Below, one piece after another: positions 46,866 through 55,756 of a stretch of 64,000 bases of DNA. The stretch lies in NCBI RefSeq assembly GCF_949628265.1, contig NC_088787.1, forward strand, positions 5,384,501-5,448,500, written 5' to 3'. The position numbers were made by a program, and so were the translations under genes. Within the stretch, counting starts at the first letter, position 1, and each line of letters opens with the position of its first letter. The notes beneath the pieces were generated by a model, which was given only the letters and a program-made list of their open reading frames with translations, had not been told where the DNA came from and did no database searches. Origin of the DNA: Cloeon dipterum (taxonomy: Eukaryota; Arthropoda; Insecta; Ephemeroptera; Baetidae).

Positions 46866-48744
46866 TTACAGTGATTTTTGCGATTTTGTTTCTTGGTCCT
46901 GCTCTTCGTCATCAGAAAGCATGTTCGGGTCAAAGTAAGCATATTTCCTGGCAGCAACCACAGTTGTTTTATCAAAGGGGTAGTCACAATGTACATCAAC
47001 ACCGCATTTGACAACAATTTTCTTCGGTGATTTGCCAGGCCGGCGTTTCTTCACTGGTTTTCCAGGGCATCTGACCTTCGGTTGTCTGCCAGCAGGGCGG
47101 CGTTTCTTCGGAGTTTCCATCTGCTTTATGACTCGCTTTAGGACCTCAAACTTTTCAATCTCGACATCCCAGTCGCTGAATAATGGCTCTTCAGCGTAGT
47201 TCTATATGAAAATAGAGTTTAAAGACCGTGTTTGACGCAGTTTCTGAGCAAACCAATCGATTCTCGGGGGTCGAATTAGTTTAAATGGATATTTTTAACG
47301 ACCAAAAAGTGCAGCGCGACGTGAGAACTTTTTTCCCGCCAAAACAATATGAATGCAAGAAGTGTGCATGCGTCACAGCTGGTTTGAGCACTTGCAGAGA
47401 GACCGCCTGTACGAATAACTTCTTTGTCACATCCAGCCAGCTCTAACGCATGCGCTCTTCTCGCATTCATTTTGTTTTGGCGGGAAAAATAGTTCGCACG
47501 TTGCACTGCACTTTTTGGTTGGTAAAATATCCACTTTACCAAATTCGACTCTCAAGAATCGTCAAAGGTGGTCGTTAATTATGTGATTATCGTATAATCT
47601 TTAATCTCGCCTACCTTTGTCTCAGCTCCACGAGATGATCGAGTTTTCATGCGCGATAATGATGAATTTTCTGAGTTTCCCATCTCGTTGTGGGTTTTCT
47701 TTTTCGGTTTGTGATTTATTTCCATGCCAGCTGTTTTTGGAGCCTGCAAAATATGCAATTAATTGTGATTTTTATAACATTTAAAGTAAAATTAATTCTT
47801 GATCAGCTATAATCAAACTCTTTACCAGAATTTAACACTATATGTTTGAAACTCAAAGTAACAATGAAAAATAATATGTGCAATAACTTTGAAGTTAATA
47901 CAGTATATAGAGGTCTCAGCCAGCAGAAGCCGCAGCTTCTCCGCGCCAGCTGCCGGTGAATACAGGGTCAAAAATTAAAAAAATGCAGGAGAAAAGAATG
48001 TCTTCCGACCCATCGGGCCTTTAAGCACTATCAAACTTCACGTTTAAAATATTGTCAGCCGCGCCAGGTGCCACTCCCGGTTGAGGGGAAATTTAATTTG
48101 GGTGGACTGGCATCTAGGGAAATCTCATCGTGGCTGACAATTAGATCTCTTTATTCAGTGTATCGTAATTTTGATTACGCCAAATTAATTAAATTTTGAC
48201 CAGCCCGTTGGCTCGTATTGTTAAGGCATTCTCAGGAGTGTGTCAAAGCAATGGGAGGTATTTGAATAGTTGGGAGATCTAATACTGGCTACCCAATGTC
48301 AGAAATGGCAAAAAGTGGTTAGTTTATAGTGACTCTAAATGCTCAAATTGCTCAACGGGCTGCTTAGCACCTTTCCAGCATGCGTGATTTGGCTTCACGG
48401 GACAAATTTCTAGCGTTTCAATGCAGCCCTCGGTGCGGAGGCAAGTTGCCCTTCAGTGGGCTGGGTCCCTGTGCGGCCTGGTGCGCCCATTCAATCCGTT
48501 TGCGGTGTTATTCGGACCCCCGGATTCCCGGATTCAGCATTCATACTAGTGCAGTGCGCGCCCATCCCGCTCCGAGGACAGGGATAAAAAGAGCAAAAAA
48601 AAAATGCCAAACCTTATTTGCTTCAGCCTTGTTAAGCGTTCCACGTGTTTTCCTGCGCGACGATAAGAAGTTTTTCTGAAGCCTCTCTACTTTCTTTGGC
48701 GTTGTATGGGCCTGCAATTTACCTTCTAAATATCTATCTTTCAA
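46866..48744 (-). CDS. AT-hook-like basic/acidic small protein, copy 1 (start codon apparently lost)
   Basis: Paralogue of the gene at 50879-52343. Exons: exon 1 ending at 48613 (frame open from about 48759), exon 2 47743-47615 (43 codons) and exon 3 47201-46866 (112 codons with stop). All phases are 0. The product has a Lys/Arg-rich N-terminus, then tandem AT-hook-like motifs (KKRRPAGRQP, PGKPVKKRRPGKSPKK), a CGVDVHCDYPFDK stretch and an acidic end (LSDDEEQDQE). The ATG used by copy 2 is replaced here (ATCAAATTGAAAG instead of ATCATGTTGATAG), and no other ATG is in frame in exon 1; a TAA precedes it. Translation could start at Met in exon 2 (47725, MEINHKPKKK) or the copy may be failing. Exons 2 and 3 are otherwise intact and similar to copy 2. 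I do not recognise a family; nuclear DNA binding is inferred only from the basic motifs. Confidence 0.6.
47219..47578. mobile_element. TTAA-flanked MITE family 2, copy 2, filling intron 2 of AT-hook-like copy 1
   Basis: TTAA at 47219-47222 and 47575-47578. Inverted arms include AAGACCGTGTTTGACGCAG, CAAACCAATCGATTCTC, TTCCCGCCAAAACAATATGA and its complement, and CATGCGTCACAGCTGG. The intron is 47202-47614 (413 nt), so the element is about 87% of it. Confidence 0.85.
48183..48603 (+). mobile_element. Insert of ~420 bp present only in unit 1, poly(A)-ended
   Basis: Unit 2 reads straight through TTTGATTATGACAAACCTTA, whereas unit 1 breaks after TTTGATTACGCCAAA and resumes at TGCCAAACCTTATTTGC. 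The insert ends in a run of ten A, and GCCAAA flanks both sides as a possible target duplication, which suggests retrotransposition. Its first part (about 48201-48275) matches 58222-58297 in reverse. No ORF with recognisable content. Confidence 0.6.
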
Positions 48745-48826
48745 TTTGATGAGATTGAATTACCATGATGAAGATCCGTGCGGCTTAAAGGAGAATTTGA
48801 GAATCTCTGATCTATTTCAAACCAGC

Positions 48827-48832
48827 CACGTG
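48827..48832. promoter_or_regulatory. E-box CACGTG upstream of AT-hook-like copy 1
   Basis: Palindromic CACGTG in the block AGCCACGTGGGAATACA, conserved in unit 2 at 52426-52431. Confidence 0.45.
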
Positions 48833-48928
48833 GGAATACACACCATACTGCGATTGTTGTTTGAACGTTTGAAGCGTAAAAAGCGCTAAACAAAAAAACG
48901 ATATTTAATATCGACGTTAATCGCACAA

Positions 48929-48944
48929 TATCGATATATCGATA
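48929..48944. promoter_or_regulatory. Two abutting DRE motifs (TATCGATA) upstream of AT-hook-like copy 1
   Basis: TATCGATATATCGATA holds two perfect TATCGATA sites, 48929-48936 and 48937-48944, about 190 nt upstream of exon 1. TATCGATA is the DREF-binding core-promoter element known from Drosophila. A single perfect copy is kept in unit 2 at 52547-52554. Confidence 0.55.
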
Positions 48945-48972
48945 TAATCATATCTAAACGTTGGTTATATTA

Positions 48973-49098
48973 GGGCGTTAAGGGGGCGGATCACGGCAAC
49001 GCAACCTTGAGAAAAAATGGCAACGCTGGGCATAAGGTAAGCATTGTACAGCGTTTCAAGGTCGAGCTAAAAAACGGTGCCGTGATCCGCCCCAAGGG
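48973..49098. mobile_element. MITE family 4, copy 2, with an empty site in unit 2
   Basis: Ends GGGGCGGATCACGGCAACGC and the complementary GTGCCGTGATCCGCCCC, with internal ATGGCAACGCTGGG. Unit 2 lacks it: TTGGTTATAGATAGGACAAA runs through the position. Related to 12701-12816. Confidence 0.75.
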
Positions 49099-50567
49099 AC
49101 AATATTTACCATCAATATTTTAGACGAAAATATCGAATTAGATCGATATTTAAAAATATCCACTTTCCAGACAATCATAGAGGAACAGATTGTGGTCTGT
49201 GATTGGCTGAGATAAAGTTAACCGCCAAATGTTCAAATCGGATCTCACCTGGAGGAACATCATAATCATTTGTCAATTGTTTTGAAGCTTTCAGCTGATC
49301 AAAAGATTTAGATTTCGTGGGGATATCGAATTGCAATTTTGGCTCTCATTCTTTCAGCATATTTGCGAATAACATTTTGATTGAAAGAAGCCAGGGGTTA
49401 ATTTCGATTGTTAGCCACTATCTTGCTGCGATTCAAGCAGACTGAACACCCTACAAAATTTGCAATTAAAATTTGATTTGTAAACCATACACAGCGCGAG
49501 TTTTATTCACAGTTTGGTTTTTAAAAATTTGAGCTTGGTTGAGACTAATCTGAATAATTTTTGACAGGAATGATTTTCAACAAACAAAATGTGACCACCT
49601 AGGAATGAAGGCGCTAAGCTTTTCTCTTATTTCAGTAGGTTTAAAAATAAGGAAAAGTTTAAAATTTTAAAAAATTAAAATCAAATGTAATTTTTGCTTT
49701 ACTTTTTTCTTTTTGACTTAGAAATTCTAATGCTATAATTTAAGGTGCAAATAAATAGTACCATTTTCTAAACCGGCTTGAAATGTGTAAGGAGTTTTGT
49801 TTTTTATGGCGATCAGCGTTCATTGGTTTTTAGTTGCAAAATTTCCAAAAAAGACAGTTGGTCGCATGCAACCGACCCTTAAACCTAAACTTATGACCTA
49901 AGTAAATAACCTAATTAAACCTAATTTTATTATAGTCATGTTGCCAGACCAACTGCCAAGTTTCAGGCTGGGCTTAATGAATAAATTCGTATATGTGTAT
50001 CAACGTTTGCCTTTCACTCGCTAGTCTCATTTGGAACCAAGAGTCATTTTAATTCTATTTATTTCTTGATTTCGAAACTCCCAGCGAATCAGTTATTTTC
50101 CAACCAATTTAAATTATTTTCATATTATGAAATCAATATTTTTATGTTTAGATCCATTTCGAATTTATTTATTAATAAAACCGCCAAGAAGATAATACAC
50201 TGCGCAAGTTTCATTCACACTTTGGTTTTTAAAAAATTGAGCTTGCGGTTGAGATGAATCTGAATTTTTGACCGGAAACATTTTCAACAAACAAAATGTG
50301 AATAAAGGATCAAAATATGGGGATTTGCGACTGCTATAAATATGCAGATCAATAGTGGTGTTTTTTTCCTATTTTAATTTATTTTTTTTATTTCTTACTC
50401 TTCAATAATTATCTTCTCAAAATTTGATGATTGAAATATTTTAATTTAAAACAATGAACATGCATCCAGTGGCAGCCATATACTCGTGCAACGCGCAGAT
50501 ATGGCGTCCGTTGGAGTATGGCGCGAAAAAACGGTCACGCGAAAAGAAGCAGGGTTTTATCAATATT

Positions 50568-50720
50568 GTGACGTATAATTTGCATTACTCTTAACTAATT
50601 GTGTCTTTTGGATCGTTAAAACAAACTCATTTGATCCTCTCGTATTAAGGCAATCCAAAGAGAGCTTTTTGTTTCTCACATTCAGACGCCATCTTGGATC
50701 TGCGCAGTGCGAACCAAATT
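50568..50720 (-). repeat. Dispersed core, reverse copy of 9590-9740
   Basis: Blocks TATAATTTGCATTACTCTTA, GTGTCTTTTGGATCGT and TTGGATCTGCGCAGTGCGAA are the reverse complement of those at 9590-9740. Confidence 0.65.
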
Positions 50721-50878
50721 TATCGCACAGCTGGCCACCCGCTGGTGAGCAATATAATTTAAAAATGGAGAATTCGTTGAATAAAAAAATGGTTTCTGAG
50801 ACTATATACATTTCTATTTGTTAATTTGGAAAAGATTTGTTTGCAGATGCTTTCAAAGTCACTTTTTCCCACCCAAAG

Positions 50879-52343
50879 CTACAGTGATTTCTGCGAGTTT
50901 ATTTCTTGGTCCTGCTCATCGTCATCAGAAAGCATGCTCGGGTCAAAGTAAGCATATTTCCTGGCAGCAACCACAGTTGTTTTATCAAAGGGATAGTCAC
51001 AATGTGCATCAACACCGCATTTGACAATAATTTTCTTCGGTGGTTTGCCAGGCCGGTGTTTCTTCACTGGTTTTCCAGGGCATCTGACCTTCGGTTGTCT
51101 GCCAGCAGGGCGGCGTTTCTTCGGAGTTTCCATCTGCTTTATGACTTGCTTTACTAGGACCTCCAACATTTCAAACTCTGCATCCCAGTCGCTGAATAAT
51201 GGCTCTTCAGCGTAGTTCTGTAGGAAAATAGAGTTTAAAGACCATGTTTGATGAAATATCTGAGCACACTAATCGATTCTTGAAGGTCCCATCAGGTAAA
51301 TTGGATATTTTTTCCGACCAAAAAGTCCAGTACGACGTGCGAACATTTTCCCCGCCAAAACAATATGGACGTATATGCGAGAAGTGCGCATGCGTTAGAG
51401 CTGGTTTTAGCATTTGCAGAGAGAACACCTCTACGAATGACTTCTTTGTCCAGCCAGCTCTGACGCATGCGCAGTTATCACATTCATATTGTTTTGGCGG
51501 GAAAAATGTTCGCACGTCACGCTGCACTTTTTGGTCGGATAAAACATTTACTTTACTTACTTTGACCCTCAAGAATCGCTTGGAGCTCTGAATTATCGTC
51601 AAAGGTGGTCTTTAATTATGTAATTATCGTATAATTTTTAATCACGCCTACCTTTCTCTCAGCCCCACGAGATGATCGAGTTACCATGCGCGATAATGAT
51701 GAATCTTCTGAGCTTCCCATCTCGTTGTGGGTTTTCTTTTTCGGTTGGTGTTTTTTTTCCATGCCAGCTATTTTTGGAGCCTGCAAAATATGCGATTATA
51801 ATTGTGATTTTTCTAACATTTAAAGTAAAATTAATTCTTCATCAGCTATTATCACACTCATTACCAGAATTTAACACTATATATTTGAAACTCAAAGCAA
51901 CAATGAAAAATAATTAAATAACTTTAGATGAGTTCTCAGCCAGCTGCAGCATCTTCGCGCCAGCTGCCGGTGAATAAAGGGTTTATATAATATTAAAAAA
52001 TGCAGGAAAAACTGTCTTCCGGCACGCTATGCACTCTCAAAATTCACGTTTAAAATATTGTCAGCCGCGCAAGGTGCTACTCCCGATCGACCTATATATA
52101 GGGGAAATTTAATTTGGCTGGACTGGCATCTAGGGGATGAAATCTCATCGTGGCTGACAATGAGATCTCTATATTCAGTGTATCGTAACTTTGATTATGA
52201 CAAACCTTATTTGCTTCCGCCCTGTTAAGCGATCCACGTGTTTTCCTGCGCGACGGTAAGAAGTTTTTTTGAAGCCTCATCTCTACACTCTTTGGCGTTG
52301 TTGGGGCCTGCAATTTACCTTGTAAATATCTATCTATCAACAT
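50879..52343 (-). CDS. AT-hook-like basic/acidic small protein, copy 2 (intact)
   Basis: Three exons: 52343-52206 (ATG at 52343, 46 codons), 51780-51652 (43 codons) and 51217-50879 (112 codons plus stop). All junctions are phase 0; 201 residues. Exon 1 encodes a basic segment (KNFLPSRRKTRG), exon 2 another (HQPKKKTHNE, RMVTRSSRG). Exon 3 opens NYAEEPLFSDWD, then KKRRPAGRQP, PGKPVKKHRPGKPPKK, a CGVDAHCDYPFDKTTVVAARKYAYFDP-type core and an acidic SDDDEQDQE tail. The GRQP/GKP motifs flanked by Lys/Arg resemble AT-hooks but are not canonical RGRP. I do not recognise a known family. Exon 3 differs from copy 1 at roughly one residue in eight and by one in-frame codon, as expected of a maintained gene. 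Upstream are E-box and DRE motifs. Confidence 0.75.
51235..51615. mobile_element. TTAA-flanked MITE family 2, copy 3, filling intron 2 of AT-hook-like copy 2
   Basis: TTAA at 51235-51238 and 51612-51615, with the same arms as 47219-47578. It occupies about 88% of the intron 51218-51651 at the same site as in unit 1, so it was there before the duplication. Confidence 0.85.
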
Positions 52344-52425
52344 GATGAGATTGAACTACCATGATGAAGATCCGTGCGGTTTAAAGGAAAATTTGAGAAT
52401 CTCTGATCTATTTCAAACCAGCAGC

Positions 52426-52431
52426 CACGTG
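52426..52431. promoter_or_regulatory. E-box CACGTG upstream of AT-hook-like copy 2
   Basis: Same CACGTG in AGCCACGTGGGAATACA as in unit 1, about 85 nt upstream of the ATG. Confidence 0.45.
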
Positions 52432-52546
52432 GGAATACAAATACACAACGACTAGACTGCGATAGTTGTTTGAAGCGTAAGAAGCGCTGTTTAAACATTG
52501 GTCAAATAAAAATCGATATATAATATCGATGTAAATCTCACGTTTT

Positions 52547-52554
52547 TATCGATA
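52547..52554. promoter_or_regulatory. DRE motif TATCGATA upstream of AT-hook-like copy 2
   Basis: Perfect TATCGATA about 205 nt upstream of the ATG. Near-matches AATCGATA and TATCGATG lie alongside. Confidence 0.5.
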
Positions 52555-52866
52555 TATTTAAATCTATACATTGGTTATAGATAGGACAAAATTTACCATC
52601 GGTATTTTAAGATTATATTATCGTATTAAAAGCCGATATTTAAAAATATCAACTTTCCAGCCAATCATAGAGGAACAGATTATGGTCTGTGATTGGCTGA
52701 GATAAAGTTTACCGCCAGATGTTCAAATCGGATCTCACCTGGAGGAACATCATGATCATTTGTCAATTGTTTTAAGTAGTTTTTTGTTTTGAAGCTTCAG
52801 CTGATCTAGAAGTCAAGATATTTCGCGCGCTTCCTAGAGGATGTCATCAGTCATCAAACATAATCA

Positions 52867-52878
52867 TGCGCATGCGCA
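52867..52878. promoter_or_regulatory. NRF-1/Ewg-type palindrome TGCGCATGCGCA
   Basis: Perfect 12-bp palindrome that fits the NRF-1 (erect wing) consensus. It sits in the ~60 bp present in unit 2 but absent from unit 1, about 525 nt upstream of the copy 2 start. Confidence 0.4.
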
Positions 52879-53098
52879 TTTTAGATTTTGATGTGATATT
52901 GAATTGCAATAAGGGCTCTCATTCTTTCAGCATAGTTGCGAATAACCTTTTGATTAATAAGGCGCCAGCAGGGGTTAAATTTCGATTTTAAGCCACTATC
53001 TTTCTGCGATTTAAGACTGAACACCCTGCAAAATTAGCAATTAAAATTTAATGTGTAATCTGAAAACTAAAATAGGTCCATTCAGCCATCCTTCCAAT

Positions 53099-53130
53099 AA
53101 TGGCACCATCTATTGGCGGCTTCATACACT
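53099..53130. repeat. MITE family 1, terminal stub
   Basis: ATGGCACCATCTATTGGCGG and the following CTTCATACAC match the right end of the family 1 elements. No left part is present. Confidence 0.5.
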
Positions 53131-53174
53131 ATAAAAGGAGGTTCCGCATCTCTGCTGGCGAACTTGACTATTTT

Positions 53175-53566
53175 TTAATGAATTATAAGACTTTTTAGTT
53201 ATGAAGTTTCCGACCGAGCACACCAATCGATCCTTGAGGGTTGAATTTGGTAAGTTGGATATTATTTCCGACCAAAAAGTCCAGCGCGACGTGCGAACTT
53301 TTTTCCCGCCATAACAATATGAAAGCGAGAAGTGCGCATGCGTCAGAGCTGGCTGGATCTGACAAAGAAGAAGTCATACAGGTGGTCGCTGTACTGTACA
53401 AGTGCTCTATCCAGGTCTGGCGCATGCGCACTTCTCGCACTCATATTATTTGTTTTGGCGGGAAAAAAGTTCGCACGTCGCGCTGGACGTTTTGTTTTGT
53501 AAAAATATCCAATTTACCTAATTCGACCATGGTGTGCTCAGAAACTTCGCCAAAGAATTTCTTTAA
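53175..53566. mobile_element. TTAA-flanked MITE family 2, copy 4
   Basis: Inverted arms with CACACCAATCGAT, TTCCCGCC and GCGCATGCGTCAGAGCTGG. The right TTAA is 53563-53566. The left end is eroded; a TTAA at 53175-53178 may be its border. Intergenic, just downstream of the FLYWCH-like gene. Confidence 0.7.
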
Positions 53567-53624
53567 ACACGCCATAATGTTAATTTATGAATAAAACACA
53601 AATAATGACTCCATATGTATTAAT

Positions 53625-53630
53625 TTATTT
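53625..53630 (-). promoter_or_regulatory. Polyadenylation signal of the FLYWCH-like gene
   Basis: AATAAA on the minus strand, about 52 nt after the stop codon. Confidence 0.6.
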
Positions 53631-53681
53631 AGAGCTAAAAAGTGAGTTAAATATCTGATCTATGTCTTTGTCATGGTTGCT

Positions 53682-54077
53682 TCAATGGACAAAGAAAGAT
53701 TCGTTCAGCAGCTCGACCTTTTCCGCTGTGGGCAGAGTGGGCATGGGCTTGATTTTCCCCGCGAAAGTGTCGTGTAGTTCCTTCAAGTCGGGATTGTGCG
53801 TGTGCGGCCACTTGTCCAGCCTGATCTTGAACTTGTCGTCCGAGGGCTGCTCCTTGTAGCGCTCAATGCGAGCCTCGCACCCTTTTTGCACGCAAATGTA
53901 CGTCTGCCGCAAAGTTGTCGAGGTCGGCCACATGACGAAGCGGAAGGTTCGGAAGTAGAACACCATCGAGCCCGGCAGCTTGCCTTCGGCAGCAGTGATC
54001 ATTTTAACCTTCTCGACGAATATCTCTGCTTTCTTAATTGCTTTCTTCTCCTCGTCCTGGATCTTGTCGTCGGCCAT
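53682..54077 (-). CDS. FLYWCH-type zinc-finger-like protein
   Basis: A single open exon of 131 residues. The start at MADDKIQDEE (ATG at 54077) follows an AG acceptor-like TTGCAG, so a non-coding 5' exon is possible. Residues 1-30 are charged and probably helical. The middle (FRFVMWPTSTTLRQTYIC, then VQKGCEARIERY) followed by WPHTHNPD fits the FLYWCH finger: aromatic residues, a Cys pair spaced four apart with CxARI after it, and a closing H-x-H. FLYWCH fingers bind DNA or proteins and are common in insect chromatin proteins such as Mod(mdg4) and in transposon-derived genes. The assignment is by motif only. The gene lies between the tandem duplication and the chemoreceptor-like gene. Confidence 0.7.
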   Translation of the reverse strand: MADDKIQDEEKKAIKKAEIFVEKVKMITAAEGKLPGSMVFYFRTFRFVMWPTSTTLRQTYICVQKGCEARIERYKEQPSDDKFKIRLDKWPHTHNPDLKELHDTFAGKIKPMPTLPTAEKVELLNESFFVH

Positions 54078-55756
54078 GTTATGCTTGTAACTCTGCAATT
54101 GTAAGGGATAATTCGAATTTTTTCGGTCGTAAAAATATTGCGAAGAGATACAAAAAGGTTAAAAATCCTTGGAGTTTTTAACAAAACTGGAAACGGTTAC
54201 AAAAATCAAATTTGTGAGCCAGGTTTTCAAATATTTAACTGATGGCAACATGCCCGAATTTTGTTAATCCTCACAATCCGAACAAGTCCCTGAAGCATTG
54301 ATTTTGTCCGGGGAATTTGCAAAAGAATTTAAAAATAATTTTCTAAATTTCTGAGAAAGTATTTTTTTCTTTAGTCAACAATAATTAAAAGTAAAGAAAA
54401 AAATAGAACCTACATTACGAAGGAAAAATGAGTATTTCTCAGAATGTCAGAAATGATAAGCATTCAGAAACCGAGATTATTTTTAGGATCACATATGAAC
54501 AAAAATGTTTAAATTGTTCACCAAAATGCTTATTACAATATAGAAAATTTCCTCACGAGCTCTCAATTATTTTAATTTTCCCTCGTGGAAAAATCAGAGT
54601 TTCTTCACTAAATATTTTCTATAGGTATATATATAAGGGTTTAACACGAAAAGAACTTAACAAAATCAATTATGGGGAGTGCAGAGCCCAGAAATATTTG
54701 AAATAAATACAACATTTCGTCTAAATTACGGCAGTAAAAAACGTCAACGAATTCACAATTTTTGATCTGGAAAAGATCGAACAGGAAACTTTCACCCAAT
54801 TCAAATAAAAATTATATAAATCGAAACTATCGGTTTTTTTATCTCTTACGAAATTGTTCCTGACGTCTGCCTCAAAAGGGAGGTATACATATAATGAGCC
54901 TAGAGAGAATAATTCCCGAAATATTTCAGAAAAAAATGCCTTCAACGCCTATTGTGATCTGGCCACGCATTCCAAATCTCTTAAATAATTTTAATGCTTC
55001 ATGTCATGAGAAACTTATTTTTAGGAATCTATTTAGGAACTCACAAATCATGTACATGTATTTTAATTTTCTTTGCTCTTTCCTAAACCAAAATTTATTA
55101 TCAATTAATACACATCATTGTGCACCAGACTTAAATAATTTATCAATTCCCTTTGTTGAAGATAATTACCTGATCATGCATTTAAGTAAAAATTGAACAG
55201 GAGCCTTCAAAAAACCTTTTGTCAAATTTTATGAGTAAATTATTCAAAGCAAAATACGAAAAATAATTCTATCCGTTTTAATATTAATTAAAAAAATATG
55301 CACAGCTTTTAGGAAACTCCGGAAACTCATTTAATTTTTTTAACAATCTTTCCATTGGCAACCAAAACAAACTAAAAAACATTTTTACCGCCTAAAATTT
55401 TAAGGATAGACAGCGTGCTTCGCAAAATTGTGGTGCAGTTTGCATAATTAATCGCATTCAAGGTTCAAGGCGCTTCTCATTATGTACTTCACTTCAACAA
55501 GGCTGCCTTTAGCATTAAATATTCAAGTTGTAATTCATATTCATCGATTCAGCGCTTACAATTATACTTGACGCGATATCAGAAAAGGAAAAACGGAACT
55601 AAAATCGCGTGCGATCTTTTTCTCCCGTGCGGCATCAATCGCGTGTCAGCGCTGCTCGTGTGTTATTAGCAAATCAATAGCAGAAGTATCCGGTTATTCC
55701 GAATTAATTATTTCAACCTGTCTTCTCGAGAAAAGAAAAAGCCGTTCATTGTTAAA
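54078..55756. other. Intergenic region
   Basis: AT-rich. Open frames at 54428-54706 and 54894-55196 have no recognisable protein content. The 150 nt before 55757 are the presumed 5' end of the chemoreceptor-like gene. Confidence 0.5.

Larger units (their letters stand above)
46040..49475. repeat. Tandem duplication, unit 1
   Basis: Unit 1 and unit 2 (about 49640-53050) align over nearly their whole length. Shared blocks in order include TCATTTTAATTCTATTTATT, ACTCCCAGCGAATCAGTTAT, the complete AT-hook-like gene, GAGGAACAGATT and GATTGGCTGAGATAAAG, and the closing GAACACCCT. Unit 1 alone has an insert at about 48183-48603 and a family 4 MITE at 48973-49098. Confidence 0.85.
49640..53050. repeat. 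Tandem duplication, unit 2
   Basis: It aligns with unit 1. It has its own insert of about 150 bp (about 49873-50018, between GTCGCATGCAAC and CTCGCTAGTC), a dispersed core at 50568-50720 also absent from unit 1, and about 60 extra bp near 52810-52880. The junction 49480-49600 repeats a block (GAGCTTG..GAGA..CTGAAT) also found at 46434-46528 and 50192-50284, so the breakpoint lies in repeated sequence. Confidence 0.85.

Noticed and set aside
48380..48679. A 99-codon plus-strand frame in the unit 1 insert
   Set aside because: It crosses the insert's poly(A) end into the antisense of exon 1, so it cannot be one gene.
47008..51215. Plus-strand frames with Phe/Gly/Arg-rich content over both AT-hook-like exon 3 copies
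   Set aside because: The antisense frames have no start or splice support, while the minus frames have a conserved exon structure in both copies.
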